A stretch of DNA of 64,000 bases from Yinghuangia aomiensis (GTDB taxonomy: Bacteria > Actinomycetota > Actinomycetes > Streptomycetales > Streptomycetaceae): NCBI RefSeq assembly GCF_039542225.1, contig NZ_BAABHS010000003.1:62001-126000 (forward strand). The letters run 5' to 3'. A model generated the notes under the pieces. It was given only the letters and a program-made list of their open reading frames with translations. It was not told where the DNA came from and did no database searches. Numbering within the stretch: the first letter of the stretch is position 1; each line of letters starts with the position of its first letter. A program made the translations under genes and the position numbers. Positions 32,986-41,246 of the stretch are shown here, piece after piece.

Positions 32986-33749
32986 GCCGCGCCGGTGCCA
33001 TAGCCGCGCACCCGGACAAGGCCGCCGCGCCGGTGCTGGAGCTGCGCGGCCTCGGGCGGACGTACGGCAAGGGCGAGACCCGGGTGGAGAGCCTCCGCGG
33101 CGTCGACTTGGCCGTCGCGCCCGGTGAACTCCTGGCCGTCATGGGCCCCTCCGGGTCCGGCAAGTCGACCATGCTGCTGCTCGCGGGCGGCCTGGACGCC
33201 CCGACCACCGGCGAAGTCCTCGTCGAGGGCACGGACATCGGCCGGCTGCCGCGCCGCAAGCAGGCCGCGCTGCGGCGCCGCAGCGTCGGCTATGTGTTCC
33301 AGGACCTCAACCTGATCCCGGCGCTGACCGCGCTGGAGAACGTCGCGCTGCCGCTCGAACTCGACGGGAGGCCGGTGCGCAAGGCCCGGTCCGCCGCGCG
33401 TGACGCGCTGGCCGAGATCGGCGTCGACGACCTCGCCGAGCGGTTCCCCGACGACATGTCGGGCGGCCAGCAGCAGCGCGTCGCGATCGCCCGGGCGCTG
33501 GTCGGCGAACGCCGCCTGGTGCTCGCCGACGAGCCGACCGGCGCGCTGGACTCGGCGACCGGCGAAGCCGTGCTCCGCGTGCTCCGCGCCCGCTGCGACG
33601 CGGGTGCGGCGGCGGTGCTGGTGACACACGAGGCCCGGCATGCCGCGTGGGCCGACCGCATCGTGTTCCTGCGCGACGGCCTCCTGGTCGACGACACCGG
33701 CCGGACCGACGCCGCCGAGTCGCTGCTCACCCGGGACGGCCCGCGGTGA
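32982..33749 (+). CDS. ABC transporter ATP-binding protein (MacB/LolD type)
   Basis: 255 aa. Walker A GPSGSGKST (about 54-62), Q-loop VFQDLNLIPALTALENV (about 106), signature MSGGQQQRVAIARAL (about 157), Walker B LVLADEPTGALDS (about 177) and the H-loop VTHEAR (about 211) are all intact. Subfamily features (PLELDG, TGALDS) place it with lipoprotein/peptide exporters. Start ATG overlaps the PadR stop (ATGA), and the stop overlaps the permease start (GTGA). Energises the 927-aa permease that follows. Confidence 0.93.
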   Translation: MSRAGAIAAHPDKAAAPVLELRGLGRTYGKGETRVESLRGVDLAVAPGELLAVMGPSGSGKSTMLLLAGGLDAPTTGEVLVEGTDIGRLPRRKQAALRRRSVGYVFQDLNLIPALTALENVALPLELDGRPVRKARSAARDALAEIGVDDLAERFPDDMSGGQQQRVAIARALVGERRLVLADEPTGALDSATGEAVLRVLRARCDAGAAAVLVTHEARHAAWADRIVFLRDGLLVDDTGRTDAAESLLTRDGPR

Positions 33750-36529
33750 CCGGTCGCGGGTGGCGGGCCGCCCTGCGGATCGCCCGGCGCGAGGCCTTGC
33801 GGGCGAAGGGCCGCAGCCTGCTGATCGTGCTGATGGTCGCGCTGCCGGTGTTCGGCGCGAGCGCGGCGGACGTCACGTACCGCAGCCAGCAGTTGGACAC
33901 CGGCGAGCGGTTGGCGCGGCAGATCGGCCGGGCCGATGCGCGGCTGACCGAGCCGGTGTCGGACCTGCCGATCGCGCAGGACCCGGTCGACGACGGCCGG
34001 TTCGTGCTCCGCGGCAACCTCGGCCCGGCGGCGCAGCAGCAGCCGCGGACGGACGTCCGGTCGGTGCTGCCGCCGGGCGCCGCGGTCCTGACGGACACCG
34101 TCGCCCGGACCACCATCCGCACCGGCTTCGGCCTGGCGGGTGCGGATTGGCGGGAGTTCGACTACGACGCGCCGATCGCGCACGGCATCGCCGTGCCGAC
34201 CGGCGGCCGGGCGCCGCGAACCGCCGACGAAGTCGCGGTCACCGACCGGCTGCTGCGCGCGGGCGGGTTGACGATCGGCGGGACGCTCACCGAGTACAAC
34301 ACCGGCAGGGTGTTCCGCATCGTCGGGACGGTGAAGCTGCCCGACCGCCTCGACGCCCGGCAGGTGTTCGCCCTGCCCGCGGCCGGCGTCCTGGACGCGA
34401 TGGCCGGACAAGGGCGCCCGACGGAGCGGAAGTTCCTCGTCGACGCGCCGGACGGGGCCTACACCTGGGACCGGGTGCGGGCGTTGAACGACCGGGGCAT
34501 CGTCGTGCTGTCGCGCGCCGTCGCCGAGCATCCCCCGCCGGACGACGAGGTGCCGTACCTGCGGGAGGGCGGCGCGGACTTCCGGGCGTTCTCCGACATG
34601 CAGATCGCGGTCGGCGTCGTGGTGGTCGGCATGGCGCTGCTGGAGGTCGTGCTGCTCGTGGGCCCCGCGTTCGCGGTGGGCGCACGGCGGCGGCGCCGGG
34701 ACTTCGGGCTGGTGGCGGTGGTCGGCGGCGACCGGCGGCACATCCGGACGATCGTCCTGGCGGACGGCGCGGTGCTCGGCGGGGTCGCGGGTGTCCTGGG
34801 CACCGGGCTGGGCTTGGCCGCGGCGTGGTCCGCGCGCGGGTGGTTCTCGTCGTTCTCCGGCAAGGAACTCGGCCACTTCGACGTGCGCCCGCTCGAACTC
34901 GCCGGGATTGCCGCGCTCGGTATGGCGATCGGGCTGGTGTCCGCGGCGATTCCCGCGGTGCTGGCGTCGCGGGAGAGCGTCGCGTCGTCGCTGACGGGAC
35001 GCCGCGGTGTGCGGCGCGGTTCGCGGGTGCTGCCCGTCGCGGGCGCGCTGCTGGGCGCGGCCGGGGTGGCGGTGGCGTACTACGGGGCGAAGGTCGCCGC
35101 CGACGACACCGTCTTGCTGACCGGCTGTGTGGTGGCCGAACTCGGGGTCATCGCCTGCTGCCCGGCGCTGCTCGGCCTGGCCGCGCGGTGCGGCCGCGTT
35201 CTGCCGCTGACGCCGCGCCTGGCGCTGCGCGACGCGGCCCGGAACCGGCCGCGGACCGCGCCGGCCGTGGCGGCGGTGATGGCGGCGCTGGCCGGGGCGA
35301 CGTCGGTGACGGCGTACTGGGCGAGCACCGACCACGATGCGCGCGCGGACTACCGTGCCGCGGCCCGGCAGGGCCAAGTGCTGGCCACGAACGGGTACGA
35401 GAACGGCCGGGGCCTGCGCCAGGCGGCGGACATCCTGGCCGCGTCGCTGCCGGTCACCGGACCGGGCCTGGTACGCGGCTACAGCGACGTGTGCGCGCCG
35501 AACTCCGGGTGCCTGACCGTCTCCCTGCGGTTGCCGGCCGAACTCCGCTGCCCGCTCGACGATCTGTCGGGCCCGGGGGCGATCGAAGCCGTCCGGACCG
35601 CCCGCACCGATCCGCGCTGCCAGGCGGAGAATCGGTCCTCGGTCTTCGGGCTCCCGGTCGGCGATGCCGAGACCGTGCGCCGGATCACGGGCAGCACCGG
35701 TCCGGAGATCGCGGACGCGCTGCGCACCGGCGTGGTGGTCTTCGACCGGCGCTACGTCAAGGACGGCATGGTGACCGTCGCGGTGCGGACCCTGACGCCG
35801 CAGGACCCCGCGTCCCCCACCACCGTGTCCGCCGCGGAACCGCTCCCCGCCGAGCCGGCGCCGCGCCTGGTCGCCATTCCGGCGCGCTACGTGGCACCGG
35901 CGGAGGACATCCCCGCGCTCGCGGTGCTCGGCGAGGAAGCCGCCCGTGCCATCGGCGTGCCGCCCGGCGACATCGGCATCCTCTTCGACACCGTGAGCAT
36001 GCCGTCGGAAGCCGACGAGCAGCGGGCCCGGGCCCAACTCGACGGCGTCGTCACGGGCGTCTACTTCGACGTCGAACGCGGCTACCAAGGGCGTCCGAGC
36101 ACCCAACTCCTGCTCCTTGCCGCGGCCACCGTCGTCGTCGCCCTCGGCGCGGCGGGCGTCGCCACCGGACTGGCCTTGGCCGACGGGCGGCGCGACTTGG
36201 CCACGCTGGGCGCGGTCGGCGCGCCGCCACGGGTGCGCCGGGCGCTGTCGGCCGCGCAGAGCTGGGTGATCGCCCTCCTGGGCACGGTGCTCGGCCTGGC
36301 CGTGGGGCTGCTGCCCGCGGCGGCGCTGCGCTGGCGCACCGCGAAAACCGCCGCGGACGCCTTCGACATGTCCGGCGACGGCGCGTTCGGGATCAGCCGT
36401 CCCGATGTTCCGCTGGTCGTCCCGTGGGCCGAAATGGGCCTCGCCTTGCTGGTGGTGCCGCTGTTGGCGGCGGTGGTCGCCGCGGTGTGCACGCGGACCC
36501 GGGTGACCGTGGGGACACGGGCCGGGTAA
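33746..36529 (+). CDS. FtsX-type ABC transporter permease
   Basis: 927 aa from the GTG at 33746 overlapping the ATPase stop. One N-terminal helix (about 23-40), a large extracytoplasmic region (~45-280) and a four-helix FtsX/MacB core from ~295 to 510. A second large domain (~530-780) and a C-terminal FtsX core (~810-915) follow. This two-half topology is common for actinobacterial exporters regulated by PadR. Substrate unknown; antibiotic or surface-compound export is inferred from the PadR pairing. A 17-bp hairpin lies 22 bases after its stop. Confidence 0.88.
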   Translation: MTGRGWRAALRIARREALRAKGRSLLIVLMVALPVFGASAADVTYRSQQLDTGERLARQIGRADARLTEPVSDLPIAQDPVDDGRFVLRGNLGPAAQQQPRTDVRSVLPPGAAVLTDTVARTTIRTGFGLAGADWREFDYDAPIAHGIAVPTGGRAPRTADEVAVTDRLLRAGGLTIGGTLTEYNTGRVFRIVGTVKLPDRLDARQVFALPAAGVLDAMAGQGRPTERKFLVDAPDGAYTWDRVRALNDRGIVVLSRAVAEHPPPDDEVPYLREGGADFRAFSDMQIAVGVVVVGMALLEVVLLVGPAFAVGARRRRRDFGLVAVVGGDRRHIRTIVLADGAVLGGVAGVLGTGLGLAAAWSARGWFSSFSGKELGHFDVRPLELAGIAALGMAIGLVSAAIPAVLASRESVASSLTGRRGVRRGSRVLPVAGALLGAAGVAVAYYGAKVAADDTVLLTGCVVAELGVIACCPALLGLAARCGRVLPLTPRLALRDAARNRPRTAPAVAAVMAALAGATSVTAYWASTDHDARADYRAAARQGQVLATNGYENGRGLRQAADILAASLPVTGPGLVRGYSDVCAPNSGCLTVSLRLPAELRCPLDDLSGPGAIEAVRTARTDPRCQAENRSSVFGLPVGDAETVRRITGSTGPEIADALRTGVVVFDRRYVKDGMVTVAVRTLTPQDPASPTTVSAAEPLPAEPAPRLVAIPARYVAPAEDIPALAVLGEEAARAIGVPPGDIGILFDTVSMPSEADEQRARAQLDGVVTGVYFDVERGYQGRPSTQLLLLAAATVVVALGAAGVATGLALADGRRDLATLGAVGAPPRVRRALSAAQSWVIALLGTVLGLAVGLLPAAALRWRTAKTAADAFDMSGDGAFGISRPDVPLVVPWAEMGLALLVVPLLAAVVAAVCTRTRVTVGTRAG

Positions 36530-36551
36530 CGGACGTGCGGGTGCCGTACCG

Positions 36552-36599
36552 TCTCCCCTCGGCGCCGGTCCCGTGGCGGGGCCCGGCGCCGAGGGGAGA
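36552..36599 (+). promoter_or_regulatory. 17-bp hairpin containing the bpa ribosome binding site
   Basis: Perfect inverted repeat: 36552-36568 pairs with 36583-36599. The right arm contains the GAGGGGAGAG purine stretch that is the only Shine-Dalgarno-like sequence before the bpa ATG at 36610. It could be a terminator of the ABC operon or a structure that hides the bpa ribosome binding site. Confidence 0.7.
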
Positions 36600-36609
36600 G
36601 GATGGGCAC

Positions 36610-37149
36610 ATGAACATGCCGAACAGCGAAGCTCAGGACGAGAACCCCCACGTCGTGATCGTGGGTCCCGACGGCATGGCGGTCGGCGGCGAGCCCGGCG
36701 CCGAAGGCGTGTTGAACGGCGAAGCCGGCATCACCGACATGGTCGAGCAGCCCGCGAAGGTCATGCGCATCGGCAGCATGATCAAGCAGCTCCTCGAGGA
36801 AGTACGCGCGGCGCCTCTCGACGAGGCCAGCCGGGTCCGCCTCGCGGAGATCCACAAGGGCTCGATCAAGGAGCTGGAGAAGGGCCTCGCGCCCGAACTG
36901 GTCGAGGAACTCGAGCGCCTCACCCTGCCGTTCAACGACGAGAACGTGCCCACCGAGGCCGAACTCCGCATTGCGCAGGCCCAGCTGGTCGGCTGGCTCG
37001 AAGGACTGTTCCACGGCATCCAGACCGCGCTGTTCGCGCAGCAGATGGCGGCGCGCGCCCAGTTGGAGACCATGCGCCGCGCCCTGCCGCCCGGTGCGAT
37101 GCCCGGCCGCCCCGGCGAGACCGGCGGGACCGCGGGACCGTACCTGTAG
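36610..37149 (+). CDS. bpa: Bacterial proteasome activator Bpa
   Basis: 179 aa. The central helical core (about 45-160) includes PAKVMRIGSMIKQLLEEVR and ELERLTLPFNDENVPTEAEL, matching the actinobacterial Bpa (Rv3780-like) family. Bpa forms dodecameric rings that dock on the 20S proteasome and feed unfolded proteins independently of ATP and Pup. The activator's C-terminal HbYX-like motif is GQYL in mycobacteria; here the last residues are GPYL, so the docking tyrosine and leucine are kept but Gln is replaced by Pro. ATG at 36610. Alone in its transcription unit, between an ABC operon and a kinase, and framed by two strong hairpins. Confidence 0.92.
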   Translation: MNMPNSEAQDENPHVVIVGPDGMAVGGEPGAEGVLNGEAGITDMVEQPAKVMRIGSMIKQLLEEVRAAPLDEASRVRLAEIHKGSIKELEKGLAPELVEELERLTLPFNDENVPTEAELRIAQAQLVGWLEGLFHGIQTALFAQQMAARAQLETMRRALPPGAMPGRPGETGGTAGPYL

Positions 37150-37196
37150 GCGGCCCGCCGGCCAGGCCGACCGCACTCGGGTACGGCCACGACCAC

Positions 37197-37230
37197 GGCA
37201 GGTGCGGCGTCCCCAAGCGCCGCACCTGCC
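37197..37230 (+). terminator. Terminator after bpa
   Basis: Perfect 13-base inverted repeat (37197-37209 and 37218-37230, GGCAGGTGCGGCG and complement) with an eight-base loop, 48 bases after the bpa stop and 29 before the kinase start. Confidence 0.8.
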
Positions 37231-37258
37231 ACCACGACGCTGCACCACGGGGGCGCGG

Positions 37259-38383
37259 ATGGTGCACGACACACACGACGAGTTCGCCGGCTCGGTCTTC
37301 GGCAGCGGCCGCTACCGCACCCTCCGGCGCATCGGCGGCGGCGGCATGGCCGTCGTGCACGAGGCGCACGACCTCGCGCTGGACCGCATCGTGGCCGTGA
37401 AGCGGCTGCGTCCGGAACTCGCCGAAGACGGCGTCGCCCGCTCCCGGTTCGCCCGCGAAGCGCACCATGCGGCGTCGCTCAACCACCCGGCGATCGTGCA
37501 GGTCTACGACACCGGCGAAGACCCGGGCCCGGCCGGGCCGGTGCCGTGGATCGTCATGGAACTCGTCGACGGCGTCACGCTGCGCGCCCTGCTGCGGCAC
37601 GACGGGCCGCTGGCATGGCGCCGCGCCCTGCGGATCGCCGCGCACGTCCTGGACGCGCTGGAGTACAGCCACGGCTGCGGCATCGTGCACCGCGACATCA
37701 AGCCGGTGAACGTCATGGTCACCGCGGACGGCACGGTCAAGGTCATGGACTTCGGCATCGCGCGCACCGTGCATGCCGGCGGCGGGGCGCTCACCGCCGC
37801 CGGGCACATCATGGGCACGCCGCAGTACTTCTCGCCCGAGCAGGCCCTCGGCCACCCCGCGACGCCGCGCAGCGACGTCTACTCGGTCGGCTGCCTGCTG
37901 TACGAACTCCTGGTCGGCAATGTGCCGTTCGACGGAGAGAACGCGATCGCCGTGGCCTACAAGCATGTGCGGGACGAGCCGCTGCCGCCGACGGCCGTGC
38001 GGCAGGACGTGCCCGGCGCGGTCGACGACCTGGTGCTGCACGCGCTGCGGAAGGACCCGCAGCTGCGCTTCGGTTCCGCGGCGGAGATGCGGTCCGCCGT
38101 GGCACGGATCATTCCTGACGAGACGTCAGGTCCGGGGGCGGCGGGTTCCGCCGGGCGGGGCGGGCGGCGGCGCCGCGCCGGCGCCGCCGGGGGCGGCGGG
38201 GAAAGGACTCGGCGTGGCCCGGAGCGCCCGGCGCGCCGGACCCGTTCCCGGCGTGCGGAAGCCACCGGTGCGGGCGGATCCGGGGCCGCCGCGGCCCGCG
38301 GCGGGCCGGGGACGAGCGCGGTGGTCGCGGCCGCCGTGGTGCTGTGCGTGGCGCTGGCCGTCATCGCGTGGATGGTCGGGTGA
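37259..38383 (+). CDS. Ser/Thr protein kinase (PknB-like), single C-terminal membrane helix
   Basis: 374 aa. Catalytic domain about 19-290: glycine loop IGGGGMAVV (25-33), Lys48 in VAVKRL, catalytic HRDIKPVN (D146), Mg-binding DFGIA (D164) and GTPQYFSPEQ in the activation loop. A ~60-residue basic Gly/Arg/Ala-rich stretch follows, then one C-terminal membrane helix (about 351-372) with almost nothing outside the membrane, so no PASTA or other sensor. ATG at 37259 with GGGGG upstream. The next kinase gene is a paralogue. Probably a soluble-face membrane kinase with an intracellular or membrane input. Confidence 0.92.
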   Translation: MVHDTHDEFAGSVFGSGRYRTLRRIGGGGMAVVHEAHDLALDRIVAVKRLRPELAEDGVARSRFAREAHHAASLNHPAIVQVYDTGEDPGPAGPVPWIVMELVDGVTLRALLRHDGPLAWRRALRIAAHVLDALEYSHGCGIVHRDIKPVNVMVTADGTVKVMDFGIARTVHAGGGALTAAGHIMGTPQYFSPEQALGHPATPRSDVYSVGCLLYELLVGNVPFDGENAIAVAYKHVRDEPLPPTAVRQDVPGAVDDLVLHALRKDPQLRFGSAAEMRSAVARIIPDETSGPGAAGSAGRGGRRRRAGAAGGGGERTRRGPERPARRTRSRRAEATGAGGSGAAAARGGPGTSAVVAAAVVLCVALAVIAWMVG

Positions 38384-38423
38384 ATCGGGAAAGGCGTTAT
38401 CCTTGCCGCCCCGGGTTCGGCCC

Positions 38424-38449
38424 GTTCCGGCTCAAAGGACCGCCGGAAC
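38424..38449 (+). terminator. Probable terminator after the first kinase gene
   Basis: Inverted repeat GTTCCGGC/GCCGGAAC (8-base arms, ten-base loop), 41 bases after the stop codon. The remaining ~215 bases to the next kinase contain no gene and should hold its promoter. Confidence 0.55.
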
Positions 38450-38667
38450 CGACCGGCGACCAAGATCGGTGAGGTAGATCTCCTGCGTATGGCGGCCATT
38501 CCCCGATGCCGCGGACACGCGGCCGGTACGGTGACTCGGATACCGGATTGCGGGACAATGCCATGTGCGCACGGGGTCGGGATCCGGCGTGCCTTTGCGG
38601 CCCGGCGATCGTTGGGACGAGCGAGTCCGTGCCCGGCGGACCGTGACGAGACGGACTGCGAGGAGTG

Positions 38668-40170
38668 ATGGGTCAGCCGCAGCGCCCGGACGACGACAAT
38701 TCCGGGACCATGGGCAAGACCGTCGGCTCGGGCCGCTACGAACTCGGGCGTTTGCTGGGCCGGGGCGGCATGGCCGAGGTCAGCATGGCGCACGACGTGC
38801 GGCTCGGCCGCACCGTCGCGGTCAAGACGCTGCGTGCCGATCTCGCGCAGGACGCGGTCGCCCGGTCGCGGTTCGGCCGCGAGGCGCAGAACGCCGCGTC
38901 GCTCAACCACCCCGCGATCGTCTCGGTGTACGACACGGGCGAGGACCGGATCGCCGGCGAACTCGTGCCGTTCATCGTCATGGAGTGCGTCGAGGGCCGC
39001 ACGGTCCGCGAGCTGCTGACCGAGGGCAACCCGATCCCGCAGGAGCAGGCGCTGCGGATCACCGAAGGCGTGCTGGAAGCGCTGGAGTACAGCCACCGGA
39101 ACGGCATCATCCACCGCGACATCAAGCCCGCGAACGTGATCATCACGGACTCCGGCGCGGTGAAGGTGATGGACTTCGGCATCGCGCGGGCGATGCACAG
39201 CGCGGCGACCACCATGACGCAGACCGGCATGGTGATGGGCACGCCGCAGTACCTGTCGCCCGAGCAGGCGCTCGGCCGGACGGTCGACGCGCGCAGCGAC
39301 CTGTATTCGAGCGGCTGCCTGCTGTACGAACTGCTGGCACTGCGGCCGCCGTTCAACGGCGACACGCCGCTGTCGGTGGTCTACCAGCACGTGCAGGACG
39401 ATCCGCGGCCGCCGTCCGCGCACGACGTGCGGGTCCCGGCGCACCTGGACGCGATCGCCTTGAAGGCGCTCGCGAAGAGCCCGGACGACCGCTACCAGAC
39501 CGCCGAGGAGATGCGGCTGGACATCCGGCGCGCGCTGGCCGGACAGGCCGTCCGGGTCACGCCGCCGCCCGTCCGCGGATCCAACGCGCCGACCGAGCAG
39601 CTCGGCCAGTGGTCGGCGGGCGCGCCGACCGCACGGCTGGGGGCGCCGGTCGGCGACGACATGCGCGCCACCACCGCGGTGCCGCAGCCGCCGCGGGGCG
39701 TCGCGTCGGACGGCCGGACCGGCGCGTTCCCGGCGGTCGACGAGCACGAGCGGCGGCAGCGCGGCCCGGGCTTCTTCGTGGTCGTCGGCGTGGTCGTCGT
39801 CGCGCTGATCGCCGGGGTGACCGCCTTGGTGCTGACGCTCGGCAAGGGCGACACGCCGGACGGCACCGAGAAGACCGACGGGGGCACGTCCACGCCCACG
39901 GCGTCGCAGACGCCCACCGCGACGGGCGGCGCGCAGCAGTTGCCGCAGGGCGAGGACACCGAGCCGACCCAGCCGACGCGCTACCCGACCGGGCGGACGA
40001 CGCCGCCTTCGCAGCAGGCGACGTCGCAGGCGCCGACGGCCACGGCGACCACGAAGCCGACGCAGACGACGACCGCGCCGACCAACACGGCGACGTCGAA
40101 GTCGTCGCCGACGGCCCAGCCCACGACGAAGGAACCGACGCCGACGAGTACCGCCTCCGGCGGCAACTGA
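38668..40170 (+). CDS. Ser/Thr protein kinase (PknB-like) with Thr/Pro-rich extracytoplasmic tail
   Basis: 500 aa from the ATG at 38668 (a GTG one codon upstream is possible). Kinase domain about 24-290: LLGRGGMAEV (29-38), Lys53, HRDIKPAN (D151), DFGIA and the activation loop ATTMTQTGMVMGTPQYLSPEQ, rich in autophosphorylation-type threonines. A ~75-residue linker, a transmembrane helix (about 370-392) and an external tail of ~105 residues, almost all Thr, Pro, Ala, Ser and Gln, follow. No PASTA repeats. The start has AGGAG only two bases upstream, unusually close. Paralogue of the preceding kinase, with which it shares NAASLNHPAIV-type sequence. Confidence 0.92.
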   Translation: MGQPQRPDDDNSGTMGKTVGSGRYELGRLLGRGGMAEVSMAHDVRLGRTVAVKTLRADLAQDAVARSRFGREAQNAASLNHPAIVSVYDTGEDRIAGELVPFIVMECVEGRTVRELLTEGNPIPQEQALRITEGVLEALEYSHRNGIIHRDIKPANVIITDSGAVKVMDFGIARAMHSAATTMTQTGMVMGTPQYLSPEQALGRTVDARSDLYSSGCLLYELLALRPPFNGDTPLSVVYQHVQDDPRPPSAHDVRVPAHLDAIALKALAKSPDDRYQTAEEMRLDIRRALAGQAVRVTPPPVRGSNAPTEQLGQWSAGAPTARLGAPVGDDMRATTAVPQPPRGVASDGRTGAFPAVDEHERRQRGPGFFVVVGVVVVALIAGVTALVLTLGKGDTPDGTEKTDGGTSTPTASQTPTATGGAQQLPQGEDTEPTQPTRYPTGRTTPPSQQATSQAPTATATTKPTQTTTAPTNTATSKSSPTAQPTTKEPTPTSTASGGN

Positions 40171-40178
40171 CGTCACCC

Positions 40179-40217
40179 GTTCGTGGAATGGCCGCCGACC
40201 GCGGCTATTCCACGAAC
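40179..40217. terminator. Bidirectional terminator between kinase and phosphotransferase genes
   Basis: 17-base-pair stem (40179-40195 with 40201-40217, one G-U pair) and a five-base loop. The right arm includes the stop codon and last codons of the convergent phosphotransferase gene. Confidence 0.8.
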
Positions 40218-41206
40218 GCCTCCAGCACCTCGTCCCAGTGCCGGGTCCACCACACGGTCAGTGCGGCCGACGCCGGGAACAACGGGTCGGAGCGGTGGTC
40301 GCGTTCCACGTAGTGGCGGGTCAGCATCCAGAAGTCGTTGAGCCGCTCCCACCACAACCGGCGCACCGCGAGGGTCAGTTGCGTGCGGCCCGGGTCGGCG
40401 ATCGCGCGGTAGGCGTGCATGAAGGTGCGCACACGCGGCAGATCGAGCGTTCCGGTGGCCGAGCCGGTGAAGAACAGCAGGGCGGCGCGCACGGTTTCCT
40501 CGGTGTCCGGCAGTGCGGCCAGCCGGTCCCAGTCGACGATCGCGGCCGGGGAGCCGTCCACGTACAGCAGGTTGAGCGGGTGGAAGTCGCCGTGCACGTA
40601 GCCGGTGCGCGGGGCGTCGCCGTCGGCCGGGCGGCGGTGCGCGTGGCGGCGCAGCATGCGCAGGCGCTCGATCAGGCGGTGTTCGGCGAGGTCGTCGAAC
40701 GGTTCGCGGACCTGCCGGTCGGCTATGCCGGCCAGCAGGCGGCGGGCGACCGCCATGGACTCGGCGGCGTCCGCGGAGCGCGTGAAGGCGGGCTGCTGCA
40801 CGGGCGGCAGCGTGCGCAGGAGCGTCGCGTGCACGGTGCCGAGGAGGGCGCCGAGGGTGGCGCATTCCGCGGGCGCGAGGTCGTGGCCGCCGCGGTGCCG
40901 GCCGTCGACCCACGGGAACAGCGCGAACCACCGTCCGCCGATCCGGCGCATCGTGTGGCCGTCCCGGTCCCGGAGCGGGGCGACCGCGGGGATCCCGGCG
41001 CCGCGCAGGAGCGCGGTGGCCCGGTGCTGGAAGGCGATGGTGCCGGGCGCCTGGTCGAGGTAGTGCTTGAGGAACCAGCGGCCGTCGCTCGTGGTCACCT
41101 GGTAGCCGCGGTTCAGCAGGCCCTCGGCGACCGGCCGGAACGCGACCGGGCTGCCGACCGGGTAAGCGCGCAGCAAGGCGGCCAGGGGCGATCGGCCTGG
41201 GTGCAT
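40205..41206 (-). CDS. Phosphotransferase of the aminoglycoside phosphotransferase/homoserine kinase II fold
   Basis: 333 aa. APH-type motifs: RWFLKHY (N-lobe lysine, about 46) and YVHGDFHPLNLLYVDGSPAA (catalytic Asp, about 200-219) with IVDWD (metal-binding Asp, about 221). The C-terminal helices contain VRRLWWERLNDFWMLTRHY. This sub-group, sometimes annotated as homoserine kinase type II, phosphorylates small hydroxyl compounds; the substrate is unknown. ATG at 41206. Its 3' end lies inside a hairpin shared with the convergent kinase gene. Not evidence for drug resistance by itself. Confidence 0.85.
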   Translation of the reverse strand: MHPGRSPLAALLRAYPVGSPVAFRPVAEGLLNRGYQVTTSDGRWFLKHYLDQAPGTIAFQHRATALLRGAGIPAVAPLRDRDGHTMRRIGGRWFALFPWVDGRHRGGHDLAPAECATLGALLGTVHATLLRTLPPVQQPAFTRSADAAESMAVARRLLAGIADRQVREPFDDLAEHRLIERLRMLRRHAHRRPADGDAPRTGYVHGDFHPLNLLYVDGSPAAIVDWDRLAALPDTEETVRAALLFFTGSATGTLDLPRVRTFMHAYRAIADPGRTQLTLAVRRLWWERLNDFWMLTRHYVERDHRSDPLFPASAALTVWWTRHWDEVLEAFVE

Positions 41207-41246
41207 AGAGTAATTCTATGCAACACAGAGTGACCAAACGGGGGGA

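Noticed and set aside
33290..36106. 938-codon minus-strand frame opposite the FtsX permease
   Set aside because: Same reason: low-complexity translation, no start context, contradicted by a recognisable plus-strand gene.
40205..41206. Aminoglycoside resistance enzyme
   Set aside because: The fold is shared by many metabolic kinases, and nothing in the sequence or context points to drug inactivation.
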